NCBI GenBank assembly: GCA_026645415.1
Contig: JAPEVH010000018.1
Coordinates: 1-51,179, forward strand
Length of the DNA: 51,179 bases
DNA from: Candidatus Electronema sp.
Lineage (GTDB): Bacteria; Desulfobacterota; Desulfobulbia; Desulfobulbales; Desulfobulbaceae
Reading direction: 5' to 3'
The notes below the pieces were generated by a model. The model saw only the letters and a program-made list of their open reading frames with translations. It was not told where the DNA came from and made no database searches. Numbering within the stretch: position 1 is the stretch's first letter; each line of letters starts with the position of its first letter. Below are positions 31,080-39,805 of this stretch, piece after piece. The position numbers were made by a program, and so were the translations under genes.

Positions 31080-31442
31080 CTATTTCCTAAAGAAAAGATA
31101 CACGGCTAATCCAGCAAGGATACCCGCAAAGATCTTCTTGAAATGGGTGGTTGATACCTGCTGGACAAGGTAAGCCCCAAGCTGGGCACCCACAAATCCA
31201 CCAAGACCTAGCAGCAGACCGGTTTTATAATCTACATTGGCAAACTTATTATGAGCAAACAGGGCTGAGATGGAAATAATCAGAATAGCGAGAAAAGAAG
31301 TGCCAACAGCTTTTTGCGCGCTATAGCCCATGAACAAGAGGAGCGGCACCATAATAAAGCCGCCGCCTAATCCTGAAAATGAGGCACCAATGCCAACACC
31401 AATGCCTGATACAAGTAAGAGAAGAGCTGTTGTGGTATCCAT
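31080..31442 (-). CDS. Half-length TSUP (TauE/SafE) transporter
   Basis: The 120-residue membrane protein has the first TSUP repeat only: GIGVGIGASFSGLGGGFIMVPLLLFMGYSAQKAVGTS in split form, then SFLAILIISISALFAH, LLLGLGGFVGAQLGAYLV and a last segment ending VYLFFRK. Full-size TSUP proteins have about 250 residues and two such repeats; half-size forms probably assemble as dimers. The family exports or imports sulfur oxyanions and organosulfonates, which fits a sulfur-cycling host. It is 13 bp from the flavoprotein gene. Confidence 0.88.
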   Translation of the reverse strand: MDTTTALLLLVSGIGVGIGASFSGLGGGFIMVPLLLFMGYSAQKAVGTSFLAILIISISALFAHNKFANVDYKTGLLLGLGGFVGAQLGAYLVQQVSTTHFKKIFAGILAGLAVYLFFRK

Positions 31443-31455
31443 GTATCTCTATGAT

Positions 31456-32700
31456 TTATGATTGTAATTGTGCTGCACTCCGCCCAGCCAGCCAACCCAT
31501 AGAAAAGGCAGCTTGCAGGTTATAGCCGCCCGTATCTGCCTGTAAGTCGAGCAGTTCGCCCGCCAAATACAGTCCTTTGCAGAGCTTCGAGTGCATAGTG
31601 CGCGGCTCAACCTCAGCAAGGTTAACCCCGCCTGCGGTGATGATCGCCTCTTTGAAGCCGCGATAGCCTGTGACTGGTAGGGTGATTGCCTTCAACCAGC
31701 CGCGCAGCCGTTTGCGCTCTGCGGCTGTGACTTCTCCGGCCAGCCGCTCTGCGACAATGCCGACTTCGTCCAAGCAAACCAGCACCATCTGACTGGGCAG
31801 CAAACCGCGCAGCACAGAATCCATCCGCTCCTTGCGCCGTTCAGCAAAATCACGCAACAGCCGAGCCTCCAACTTCTGCTCATCCAAGGCTGGTTTCAGG
31901 TCAAGTACCACGCTGGCGGTCTCGCCCACCCGCAGCGCATCGACTATCAGGCTGCTCAGAGTGAGAATTACCGGCCCTGATAGCCCGTATTTCATAAAGA
32001 GCAATTCGCCAAAGGCATCGGCCCGTTTTTTGTTGTTAATCAATAGGCGCACGCCAACATTGCGCAGATGTAGCCCGGCCAATCGGGCTGCTAAACCGCC
32101 GCTGGTTTCTATCGGCACCAAGGCAGGACGGAGCGAAACGATGCTGTGGCCTACACTTTCTGCCAGACGACAGCCATCACCGCTAGAACCAGTGGCTTGG
32201 TAGGAGGAACCGCCTGCTGCAAGAATCACGGCTTTGCCTTGCACTGCCTTGCCATTGCAGATGACACCTTGCACTGCCCCGTTTTCGGTCAGCAGCGTTT
32301 CCACGCACGAAGCTGGCCGCAGTTCAACTGGCAGCCCAGCTAACCAGTCGCGGAAGACGGCAACCACATCCGTGGCCCGACCTTGGGCGGGAAAGACCCT
32401 GCCACCGCGTTCCGTGACTGTGGCCAAGCCGTGTTCCTCAAAGAAGCAAAGCAACTCTTGGCTGAAAAACTGCTGAAAGCATTGGCGAAGGAATTTGCCG
32501 TTCCTGCCAAAGCGAGCGAGAAAGTCTGGCAATGCAGCCGTATTGGTCAGATTACAGCGACCTTTACCCGAAATAGCGATCTTGCGGCCCGGCTGGGCCA
32601 TCTTTTCCAAGAGAATGACCTTAGCCCCTTGCTCTGCTGCTTGGCCAGCAGCCATCAAGCCAGCAGCACCAGCACCCACCACTATGATTTGCTTGCTCAT
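31456..32700 (-). CDS. HI0933/BaiN-type FAD-dependent oxidoreductase
   Basis: The start at 32700 (MSKQIIVVGAGAAGLMA) is clear; the longer frame is not protein-like. The 414-residue flavoprotein has the dinucleotide fold GAGAAGLMAAGQAAEQGAKV in its first 25 residues, EKMAQPGRKIAISGKGRCNLTN in split form, AAGGSSYQATGSSGDGCRLAE, and the C-terminal FAD contact TAGGVNLAEVEPRTM with GLYLAGELLDLQADTGGYNLQ. The natural substrate of this family in most bacteria is unknown. Its ATG overlaps the antiporter stop (TAATG). Confidence 0.93.
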   Translation of the reverse strand: MSKQIIVVGAGAAGLMAAGQAAEQGAKVILLEKMAQPGRKIAISGKGRCNLTNTAALPDFLARFGRNGKFLRQCFQQFFSQELLCFFEEHGLATVTERGGRVFPAQGRATDVVAVFRDWLAGLPVELRPASCVETLLTENGAVQGVICNGKAVQGKAVILAAGGSSYQATGSSGDGCRLAESVGHSIVSLRPALVPIETSGGLAARLAGLHLRNVGVRLLINNKKRADAFGELLFMKYGLSGPVILTLSSLIVDALRVGETASVVLDLKPALDEQKLEARLLRDFAERRKERMDSVLRGLLPSQMVLVCLDEVGIVAERLAGEVTAAERKRLRGWLKAITLPVTGYRGFKEAIITAGGVNLAEVEPRTMHSKLCKGLYLAGELLDLQADTGGYNLQAAFSMGWLAGRSAAQLQS

Positions 32701-34799
32701 TATGCTGCGCTTCTCTTGTCGGTATGGACAACCAAGGCAGGCTTGTCGCAGTTGTGGAGCACCGCATCTGCTAACGTGCCAAAGAGTCTGCGCTGGCAAC
32801 CAGAGACTCTGGCCGCAGTCATGACAATCAAATCATGCTCTTCCACTTCTCGAAGTATTGATTCAAGCCGGGAGGAGGTGATCTCTACCAGACAGCGGGG
32901 CTGCTCTAAACCATAAAAATAAGCAGAGACCCATTCTTGCAACTGCTGCTCTGCCTCTTGCTCTTCATCAAGCGAGCTGTCCGCAGGGAGTAGATGCTGG
33001 AAGGTTAGTTTAGAGGCGCAGGCCGCCGTCATCGCTTCGAGCACTGAGCGCAGTTCGTCCAGATCTTGCAGCAGGATAAAGGGAACTAGAATGTGGTGAC
33101 AGATCATGGTGCCGACAAAACGGACGGCAATTACCGGACAGGAAACCGTGCTGGTGATGCGACTGAGCATCTTATGAAATTTAAGTGGATTACGGCTCAC
33201 AGGGTAGCCAATCACCAAGGCAACCGCTTCCTGTTCTTGGGTTGCTGTAGCTAAGGCAAGGTCAACTTTATCAGCATGAATAAGTTTTGTTTGCAGGGAA
33301 TAACCGAGCATCCGTGCCTCATCAATCTCTGGAAAGCAAAAGTTCTCCTGATCCCCTGAGACCAGCTCAGGAGAGGAGGGCGACTGTACCCGCACCGATA
33401 GAGGCAAGGCACCGAGATGATCTGCAATAATAGTTGCTACTCGTGTCAGTGCCCGGATCGTAGCAAAATGAGCCGCCCCGATCAGTACAGTGCCTGTTGG
33501 GGTCGCATTTGGATGGAGTTGCTGCTTAGTCCACGGCTCCAATCTGAGTTTGCTATTCTGTTTCTTACCAAACAAACTGGAGAGACTGAACGACTCATCG
33601 TGTGCTGGCTTCTGCATCTCACCAGCTTTATTTAAGTTAATCCGTACCAGCAAAGGACCGAACAACTCAGACAGCATCACTCCAGCCAAGACCACTGGTG
33701 TGATAGTCTGAGACCATTGCGATAGCTTAGGATCTGCACTGATCAGAAAGACAAAACCAATGGCCATGCCTGCTTGCGGGATGAACGAGAGACCAAGATA
33801 GTTACGTACTATCTTGTCTGCGCCAGCGAACCACGCTCCAAGCCAAGAGCCGCAGTATTTACCCAGCATCCGGGCAAAAAAGTACGCTAACCCCAGCCAG
33901 CCCGCCGCCAGCAGGGCAGAGAGATTGATATGTGCTCCTGCTAAGGTGAAGAACAGCACGTAGATCGGTGGTTCAAAGCCATTAATGATCCGAAAGAGCC
34001 GCACATCGCGCTCGGCATTGTTGATAAGAATGAAACCAACTGCCATGCCAACCAAGAGGGGCGAAAGCCCAACAAGACGGGACAACTCACCACCGAGGAG
34101 GAGGACAGCCAAACCCGCAGTGAGCATCTCGCCTTGGCTGCGCAGCTTGTCTTGAATCTTATCTAAAAGCAGACCAGTACAAATGCCCACAGCCAGCGAG
34201 CCGCCGGTTTCATAGAGGCAGAGCAGTAAGCCTTGTCCTGGGCCAGCAAGATTGCGGGCTACAGAAATAGCCATGCCAAACATCATGATAGCCAAGGCAT
34301 CGCCGACTGCGACGGCGGCCATGAGTGTTGAGGTCATCGGCCCGCGTGCGCCTAACTCTTGCACTACATGCAGCAAGGTAGCTGGCGCATTGGCCGCAGC
34401 AATCGCCCCAAGGAGCAGAGCTAAGGTAAACTGGCCAGCATCTGCGCTTCCGGTAAGTAAACGGAGCGTCGCCAAAGCAACCGCCGTGACGAGGGCAAAA
34501 ACAACGAGCGCCTGTACTGTGGCAATCCAGAGCACCGTGCGTTCCATGCCTTTGAGGCGGCGCAGCTCGACGTGCTCACCAATGCCAAAGGCAATCAGCA
34601 TCAGGGCAATGCTGGTAAAATGGTCAAGCTGATGGCCAAGCAGATCATTGGTAATCAAGCCTACGCCTGATTCACCGAGCAAGAGACCAGCGAAAATAAA
34701 GCCGGTCACAGAGGGCATGTGGAAAAGCTGGGCAAGTTTGGCCATAGCCAGTCCTGCCGCAAGGAGAATAGCTATGCCAAAGGCGGCATCATGGATCAT
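32700..34799 (-). CDS. CPA2-type cation:proton antiporter with C-terminal UspA-like domains
   Basis: The 699-residue protein has about 12 membrane segments in its first 390 residues, with the Na+/H+ exchanger pattern (MPSVTGFIFAGLLLGESGVGLI, VALATLRLL, AVAVGDALAIMMFG with a conserved Asp, LSFIPQAGMAIGFVFLIS). The remaining 300 residues contain two universal-stress-like repeats (about 430-540 and 560-695: TVLIGAAHFATIRALTRV, and HHILVPFILLQDLDELRSVLEA with VMTAARVSGCQRRLFGTLADAVLHNCDKPALVV in split form). It probably exchanges Na+ or K+ for protons and senses a nucleotide through the soluble part. It is translationally coupled to the next gene. Confidence 0.9.
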   Translation of the reverse strand: MIHDAAFGIAILLAAGLAMAKLAQLFHMPSVTGFIFAGLLLGESGVGLITNDLLGHQLDHFTSIALMLIAFGIGEHVELRRLKGMERTVLWIATVQALVVFALVTAVALATLRLLTGSADAGQFTLALLLGAIAAANAPATLLHVVQELGARGPMTSTLMAAVAVGDALAIMMFGMAISVARNLAGPGQGLLLCLYETGGSLAVGICTGLLLDKIQDKLRSQGEMLTAGLAVLLLGGELSRLVGLSPLLVGMAVGFILINNAERDVRLFRIINGFEPPIYVLFFTLAGAHINLSALLAAGWLGLAYFFARMLGKYCGSWLGAWFAGADKIVRNYLGLSFIPQAGMAIGFVFLISADPKLSQWSQTITPVVLAGVMLSELFGPLLVRINLNKAGEMQKPAHDESFSLSSLFGKKQNSKLRLEPWTKQQLHPNATPTGTVLIGAAHFATIRALTRVATIIADHLGALPLSVRVQSPSSPELVSGDQENFCFPEIDEARMLGYSLQTKLIHADKVDLALATATQEQEAVALVIGYPVSRNPLKFHKMLSRITSTVSCPVIAVRFVGTMICHHILVPFILLQDLDELRSVLEAMTAACASKLTFQHLLPADSSLDEEQEAEQQLQEWVSAYFYGLEQPRCLVEITSSRLESILREVEEHDLIVMTAARVSGCQRRLFGTLADAVLHNCDKPALVVHTDKRSAA

Positions 34800-34989
34800 G
34801 GCGGTCAGCCTCTTGTGCTCAGGGGAAAGGTTCTAGTTATCCGGTTGATTGTACCCTAGCCAACAAGGTTTGCTCAAGGGTAAGATGTTCTTGCCTGCCG
34901 CCGTGGGCGGAGTAGCCTGTTTTTTCTCTGCGGCTCATCCTGCGGCCGTGGTACAATACTACTTATTTTCCTTTTTTAGGAGGACTCCT

Positions 34990-36051
34990 ATGGCGATATT
35001 AGACAAGGTGTTCAAGGCAGCAGTTGATCTCAATGCTTCTGACATCCACGTACTGCCGGGTGAGCCGTTTATGGTGCGGCGGCTCGGCAAGATGATTCGG
35101 CTGAAAAGCCAGTCCCTCACTGACGCAAGCTGCCGCAAGGTGATTCTGGAAATCCTCAGCCCGGAGCAGCAGCAGACCCTCCGCGAGGACATGCAGCTCG
35201 ACTTTGCTTATGAAATACAAGGGCTGGGGCGTTTTCGGGGCAGTGCTATGCTGCACAACAACGGCATGAGCTGCATCTTCCGGGTTATTCCCAGCAAGAT
35301 TCCCTCATTTAAGGACTTGGGCATCCCGGATGTGATGTACAAGATTCTGGAGAACCATCAGGGCATTATCTTGGTTACAGGCGCAACCGGGCACGGCAAG
35401 ACCACCACCCTTGCTGCAATGATTGATTACATCAACAGCAACCATGCCCACCATGTCCTGACTGTTGAAGACCCGATTGAGTTTGTCCACCCGCTCAAGA
35501 AAGGGGCGATCAACCAGCGGCAGCTTGGCAAGGACACCTTGGCCTATGCCAATGCCCTCAAGGGTGCGCTGCGCCAAGACCCGGACGTAATTGTTATTGG
35601 TGAGTTGCGTGACTTGGATACCATCTCTTTGGCCATTTCTGCTTCTGAGACGGGTCACTTGGTTATTGGTACGCTGTCCACCTCCAGTGCGCCCAAAACG
35701 GTTGACCGGATTATTGACTCCTACCCAGCAGGCGAGCAGAACCAAGTCCGAGCCATGTTGAGTGAGTCGCTCAAGGCGGTCTTTACTCAGCGGCTCCTAC
35801 CCGGTGCAGACAACACAAACATGCACTTGGCGGTGGAGGTACTGATCGGCAACCTGTCCATTGCTAACCTGATTAAGGACAACAAGACCTTCCAGATTCG
35901 CTCTACCATGCAGATGGGCCGTTCCGTAGGCATGAAGCTGATGGACGAGTCGGTACTTGAGATGCTTCAGGCTGGCAAGATCACCTACGACACGGCCAAG
36001 GCCAACATTGATAAGAAGGAGCTGCTTAAGCCCTTTGCGCCCAAAGCCTGA
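34990..36051 (+). CDS. pilT: Type IV pilus retraction ATPase PilT
   Basis: The ATG at 34990 follows a perfect AGGAGG by 6 bases; the frame is open to 34849 but that part is not conserved. The 353-residue hexameric ATPase has an N-terminal PAS-like domain starting with LDKVFKAAVDLNASDIHV. Walker A is GATGHGKTTT, with His where most PilT have Ser. The Asp box is TVEDPIEFVH, Walker B is DVIVIGELRDLDTI, and the His box is ETGHLVIGTLSTSSAPKTVDRI. The usual AIRNLIRE motif near the C-terminus reads NLIKDNKTFQIRS. It drives pilus disassembly for twitching. No pilU or pilB is next to it; the two pilC-type genes lie far off. Confidence 0.93.
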   Translation: MAILDKVFKAAVDLNASDIHVLPGEPFMVRRLGKMIRLKSQSLTDASCRKVILEILSPEQQQTLREDMQLDFAYEIQGLGRFRGSAMLHNNGMSCIFRVIPSKIPSFKDLGIPDVMYKILENHQGIILVTGATGHGKTTTLAAMIDYINSNHAHHVLTVEDPIEFVHPLKKGAINQRQLGKDTLAYANALKGALRQDPDVIVIGELRDLDTISLAISASETGHLVIGTLSTSSAPKTVDRIIDSYPAGEQNQVRAMLSESLKAVFTQRLLPGADNTNMHLAVEVLIGNLSIANLIKDNKTFQIRSTMQMGRSVGMKLMDESVLEMLQAGKITYDTAKANIDKKELLKPFAPKA

Positions 36052-36110
36052 GCAGGCTTACCCTTTGGCTGGCACTCTTCAGAAAGAGAAATGACCGCAG
36101 CAACTACTCC

Positions 36111-36413
36111 ATGAACCGTATCATCAGCGACAACATAGACAAGATCAGAGCCTTGTGCGCCAGCCGCAAGGTGAGGTCAGTGTTTGCCTTTGGCTCAGTC
36201 TGCACAGAACGCTTTTCCTCCTCAAGCGACATTGATCTGCTCATCTCTTTTGAGACTATGGACTACGGCGACTATGCCGATAACTATTTCTGCCTTGCCG
36301 AGGAATTTGAACAGCTCTTCCAGCGCAGAGTTGATCTGATCACAGAAAACTCTCTTGCCAATCCCTTCTTCATCAAGGCCGTTAATCAGACAAAGGTTAA
36401 ACTCTATGGATGA
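36111..36413 (+). CDS. mntA: MntA-type nucleotidyltransferase antitoxin
   Basis: The 100-residue protein has the minimal nucleotidyltransferase signature FAFGSVCTERFSSSSDIDLLISF (GSx10DxD) and a later Asp in RRVDLITE. MntA antitoxins transfer AMP to the tyrosine of the HepT RX4HXY motif. It overlaps hepT by 8 bases, antitoxin first. An intact contrast to the decayed nucleotidyltransferase at 3993-4210. Confidence 0.88.
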   Translation: MNRIISDNIDKIRALCASRKVRSVFAFGSVCTERFSSSSDIDLLISFETMDYGDYADNYFCLAEEFEQLFQRRVDLITENSLANPFFIKAVNQTKVKLYG

Positions 36414-36741
36414 TCAGGTCAGAAAATATCTTTATGACATTGGTGAAGCCATTGCCTCTATATTCAGCTATCTCGGAGACAAAAGAGATTTTAGCTGTTA
36501 CTTGGGCAGCAAGATGCTGCGCCGAGCGGTGGAGAGGGAATTTGAAATCATCGGCGAAGCCATGAACAGAATAGACAGAGTCGATCCTCATATTGCCATT
36601 TCATATAAGACGCAGATCATCTCTATGCGTAACAGAGTGATTCACGGCTATGACAAGATTGATGACGCAATAGTCTGGGGAGCTGTTGTCAAGTACTTGC
36701 CTATGCTTCAGGAGGAAATTGACAGCTTGATGAAGCAATGA
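36406..36741 (+). CDS. hepT: HepT-type HEPN RNase toxin (DUF86)
   Basis: The real start is MDDQVRKYLYDIGEA at 36406, overlapping mntA. The 111-residue helical HEPN protein has the catalytic RX4HXY motif as RNRVIHGY near residue 77-84, plus the conserved KMLRRAVEREFEIIGEAMNR helix. HepT is an RNase that cleaves tRNA or mRNA and is silenced by MntA-dependent AMPylation of the motif tyrosine. Both partners look intact. Confidence 0.9.
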   Translation: MDDQVRKYLYDIGEAIASIFSYLGDKRDFSCYLGSKMLRRAVEREFEIIGEAMNRIDRVDPHIAISYKTQIISMRNRVIHGYDKIDDAIVWGAVVKYLPMLQEEIDSLMKQ

Positions 36742-36770
36742 AGCCTAGCAACACCGGAACGCATCCACCA

Positions 36771-36789
36771 GCGGGCGGCAGCCGCCCGC
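36771..36789. repeat. Perfect 9-bp stem between convergent genes
   Basis: GCGGGCGGC and GCCGCCCGC flank a single A, directly before the stop of the minus-strand DUF4469 gene. No T-run is present. A weak bidirectional terminator or Rho-associated hairpin is possible. Confidence 0.5.
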
Positions 36790-36804
36790 TATCTTGTCCG
36801 CGCC

Positions 36805-37881
36805 TTATTCCTGCACGTTGAGAATATCCACCAGTCTGCCGCTGTAGCTGTTGCGGATCAGCTCCTTGAGGGCGGCATACTCATTCACCCGCACAGTCAG
36901 GCTGCTGACGGCTGACCCAGCAAAGCCTTGCAGGGTCTGTTCGCCGTTGGCAGTGACGGTCACGACTGCCCCTGTTCTGCCGCCTTCTTTCATATCCAGC
37001 AAGCTGAAGAGCAGCGCGTCCGCCCGCAGGTCGAGCAGGACTTGGATGCGTAGTACCTCATTGGCCGATACGCTGCCGCTGATGACGCTGACATACGGGC
37101 TGGCCGCGCTGCCGGTGAGAATGCCGACTTCCGGCGGATTCGGGTGGCCGAAGTTGCTCAGAGTGAGGGGACTGCGCAAGAGCCGGGCATAGGTGCCGGT
37201 GCGCAGGGTGCCGTGTTCGGTGTAATGGGTGCTGACTGAAACCCGGTACTCGTTGTTCCACGGCTGGGCTTGGCTGGGAATCTCCGGCATAAAGATGATC
37301 TCGCTGACCTCAACCTTGATGAAGCTGCTCTGCACCGTCCTGCCGCTCTGGGTGCCTTCAAGCACGCACTCGCCCGCATTCGGCGTAGTCCGGTCAAAGA
37401 AGAGGTCGTCGCCGGTGAGCTGGAGCGCGCCTGCCGGGTTGAGCACGTCTTTCAGCTCCAGCAGGGTGTCCTGCGCCGTGGCAATCAGGGGCAGCTTTTT
37501 CTCCATTGGCAGTCGCTCAGTCTTGGCGGCTTGGCGGAAGGCGGCAAGATAGGGAGGAGAGATGCGGGTATTGATGTGCAGGCACTCATCCAAGGGCGGC
37601 AGCTGGTCTTCCGGGCTGTCGAGGCGGCCAGTGAAAGAGGGGAACCAACTGAAGCTGCCCTCTTTTGTTACCTGCTCGCCGTTGAGCAGCCGGGCCATGA
37701 TGGCCTCATCCTCGCTGCGGAGGATGGTTAGGATGTCGGCCTTGCTGAAGTTGGGATGGCGCAGGGCAATGTCATTGGCAAGAGCATCAATGCCAGCCGA
37801 GCTGCGGGCAATGAAGCGGATGCTGTAGGAATCGGGAGTGGTTAGGGTGTTGGGTGTCGGCCTCCATTGAATTGCTGCCAT
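36805..37881 (-). CDS. HU-like DNA-binding and DUF4469 protein
   Basis: The 358-residue protein has an N-terminal IHF/HU-like region of the kind seen in Bacteroides Bvu_2165-type proteins (about residues 1-125: YSIRFIARSSAGIDALANDIALRHPNFSKADILTIL in split form, and TRISPPYLAAFRQA). A middle beta domain (about 130-250) and a C-terminal DUF4469-like segment (PPEVGILTGSAASPYVSVISG) follow. Function unknown; a nucleoid or sheath-associated role has been speculated for such proteins. It stands alone between hepT and the second palindrome array. Confidence 0.75.
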   Translation of the reverse strand: MAAIQWRPTPNTLTTPDSYSIRFIARSSAGIDALANDIALRHPNFSKADILTILRSEDEAIMARLLNGEQVTKEGSFSWFPSFTGRLDSPEDQLPPLDECLHINTRISPPYLAAFRQAAKTERLPMEKKLPLIATAQDTLLELKDVLNPAGALQLTGDDLFFDRTTPNAGECVLEGTQSGRTVQSSFIKVEVSEIIFMPEIPSQAQPWNNEYRVSVSTHYTEHGTLRTGTYARLLRSPLTLSNFGHPNPPEVGILTGSAASPYVSVISGSVSANEVLRIQVLLDLRADALLFSLLDMKEGGRTGAVVTVTANGEQTLQGFAGSAVSSLTVRVNEYAALKELIRNSYSGRLVDILNVQE

Positions 37882-38007
37882 AGCTGCTCTCCATTTGGGT
37901 GAAATGCTTGATACCAGTTTGTAAACACATCAGAAAAACATCCTAAACAGGTCGGCTGGATTTGTCAAGCATATCCAGCAGCGGCCCGGTGCCCTGCGGC
38001 TGACTTT

Positions 38008-38140
38008 TTTGGTGTCTCCATGAACCAGAACTTGGTGTAGACACCAAGCAAAACTTGGTGGGTACACCAACCGAATCTTGGTGTAGACACCAACCAGCGT
38101 TTGGTGGGTACATGAAGTAAAACTTGGTGGGTACACCAAG
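38008..38140. repeat. Palindrome array 2: six 18-bp units at 23-bp period
   Basis: Units start at 38008, 38031, 38054, 38077, 38100 and 38123, exactly 23 bp apart. The consensus is CTTGGTGNNNNCACCAAG, with centres TAGA or GGTA in five units and TCTC in the first. The 5-bp spacers are CAGAA, CAAAA, CGAAT, CAGCG and TAAAA. The first and fifth units end in CATGAA instead of CACCAA. The array fills most of 37882-38176. Unit number, unit length, spacing and the degenerate first unit equal those of the array at 17652-17784, with unrelated sequence. Confidence 0.92.
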
Positions 38141-38152
38141 CAGAGAGATACC

Positions 38153-38180
38153 GTAGGGGCAAAAAATCTTTCGCCCCTAC
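38153..38180 (-). terminator. Hairpin at the 3' end of the TPR gene
   Basis: GTAGGGGC (38153-38160) and GCCCCTAC (38173-38180) pair perfectly. The 12-base loop contains a T-run on the minus strand, and the stop codon lies inside the stem. It resembles an end-of-message hairpin more than a canonical terminator, because no T-run follows the stem. Confidence 0.5.
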
Positions 38181-39790
38181 TTGCCCCGCAGCTTGGCGCG
38201 GACGGCTGCCAATTCCTTGCGGTATTTCTCCAATGATGGATGACCAAGATCCTCAGCAAGCTGCACAGCCCGGCTGATGTATTGCTCCGCCTTCCGCAGG
38301 TCGCCTTGCTCGTTGTAAGTGAGACCGATGTTCCAGCTCGTCACCGCTTCCCCGCTCCTGTCGCCAATCTCCCGGCGGATGACAAGGCTCTGCTCCAGAT
38401 ACTTCAGGGCAGCAGCGTAGTCGCCCCGCGCATCGTAAATCTGGCTGATGTTGTTCAGCGTCGTGCCTTCGCCTGCCTTGTCGCCAATCTCGCGGCGGAT
38501 GACAAGGCTCTGCTCCAGATACTTCAAGGCCGTGGGGTAGTCACCCTTGGCATACGCAGTCGTGGCAAGGTTGTTCAGCGTCGTGCCTTCGCCTGCCTTG
38601 TCGCCAATCTCCTGCGTGATGGCAAGGCTCTGCTCCAGATACTTCAGGGCCGTGCCGTAGTCGCCCCGCGCTTTGTAAATCTGGCTGATGTTGTTCAGCG
38701 TGCAGCCTTCGCCAGCCTTGTCGCCAATCTCGCGGCGGATGACAAGGCTCTGCTCCAGATAGCTCAAGGCCGTGCCGTAGTCGCCCTTGGCATCGTAAAT
38801 CTGGCTGATGTTGTTCAGCGTGCAGCCTTCCCCTGCCTTGCCGCCAATCTCCCGGCAGATGGCAAGGCTCTGCTCCAGATAGCTCAGGGCCGTGGCGTAG
38901 TCGCCCCGCGCATCGTAAATCTGGCTGATGTTGTTCAGCGTTGTGCCTTCGCCCGCCTTGTCGCCAATCTTCTGCTGGATGGCAAGGCTCTGCTCCAGAT
39001 ACTTCAGGGCCGTGCCGTAGTCGCCCCGTACCCTGTGAATGTCGCCAATGTTGTTCAGCGTTGCGCTTTCCCCTGCCTTGTCGCCAATCTCCCGGCAGAT
39101 GACAAGACTCTGCTCATACAAGGGCAGGGCTTCCTTGTACTCGGCAACACGGTAGAAGTCACAGCCTGCCTCGTTCAGACAAAGCGAGCGTTCCTTCTTC
39201 TTGTCTTCCGGCAGCAGGGCAGCAGCTTTCTGCCAATAGGCCGCTGCCTTGGCGTAGCGCAACTGGATGCGCTGGGCAAGGGCTTGGGTAGCATTGGTTT
39301 CCGCAGCAGAGATGCGCCGCTGCCGGGCTGCATCCTCAAGCTGCTCTATGGCCTGCACATCGCGGGCCTCGGCTTGGTTCAGCAGCTCCTCGGCCGTGGC
39401 ATAGTCGCCCGCCTCAATGGCCTGCCGCGCCTCGTCCTTCAGCCGCTGCACCTGCGGGTCTGCGGACTGCACGGTCTCCAGCCGCGCCAGCAGTTCCTTG
39501 TACTGCCCGGCTATGTCCCGCAGCTTGCTGTCCAAGTCCCCCAGAGGAACCTGCTGCTCCTCCATGATCTTGAAGAAGCTGGCAAGGGCCGTCTCCGTGA
39601 CCGCGAGCTTGCCTGCGTACTCAGCAAAGTCCTGCGGGGAGATGCCGTTCACCGTCACATTGCCCGTGCCGGAGAAGATGTTGCCGTGTCCGCGCACCTC
39701 CTGCGTGACCTTCTCCTGCTTGCCAATGGCCCCATCACCTTGCGCAATGTTCTGCTCGCCGGGGCCGCTGTTGTGGAATTGGTTGTCCAT
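38177..39790 (-). CDS. Tetratricopeptide repeat protein with nearly identical tandem repeats
   Basis: The 537-residue protein starts with a low-complexity GPGEQNIAQGDGAIGKQ segment and GHGNIFSGTGNVTVNG, seen at the start of cyanobacterial and desulfobacterial TPR/NB-ARC proteins. A coiled-coil helical part follows (about 55-200), then about eight 40-residue TPRs (about 205-525) of the kinesin-light-chain type, each like GDKAGEGTTLNNISQIYDARGDY followed by LEQSL. No effector domain follows. It is probably a scaffold in a conflict or signalling system. GGAGAGG precedes the ATG. The adjacent PIN module lies directly upstream. Confidence 0.92.
   Translation of the reverse strand: MDNQFHNSGPGEQNIAQGDGAIGKQEKVTQEVRGHGNIFSGTGNVTVNGISPQDFAEYAGKLAVTETALASFFKIMEEQQVPLGDLDSKLRDIAGQYKELLARLETVQSADPQVQRLKDEARQAIEAGDYATAEELLNQAEARDVQAIEQLEDAARQRRISAAETNATQALAQRIQLRYAKAAAYWQKAAALLPEDKKKERSLCLNEAGCDFYRVAEYKEALPLYEQSLVICREIGDKAGESATLNNIGDIHRVRGDYGTALKYLEQSLAIQQKIGDKAGEGTTLNNISQIYDARGDYATALSYLEQSLAICREIGGKAGEGCTLNNISQIYDAKGDYGTALSYLEQSLVIRREIGDKAGEGCTLNNISQIYKARGDYGTALKYLEQSLAITQEIGDKAGEGTTLNNLATTAYAKGDYPTALKYLEQSLVIRREIGDKAGEGTTLNNISQIYDARGDYAAALKYLEQSLVIRREIGDRSGEAVTSWNIGLTYNEQGDLRKAEQYISRAVQLAEDLGHPSLEKYRKELAAVRAKLRGK
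38341..39120. repeat. 120-bp tandem coding repeats inside the TPR gene
   Basis: Nearly identical units recur with exact 120-bp spacing; for example CTCTGCTCCAGATA recurs at the same place in each unit from about 38387 onward. Seven units are visible. The low divergence suggests recent expansion or gene conversion. Confidence 0.9.
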
Positions 39791-39805
39791 GTTTCCTCTC
39801 CTTGT

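Noticed and set aside
37930-38259. Minus-strand frame with repeated VYPPSF-like sequence
   Set aside because: It is a translation of palindrome array 2. The 23-bp period is not a multiple of 3, so the array is not a coding repeat.
38341-39120. CRISPR or satellite DNA in the 120-bp repeats
   Set aside because: The repeats are in frame and encode standard TPR units.
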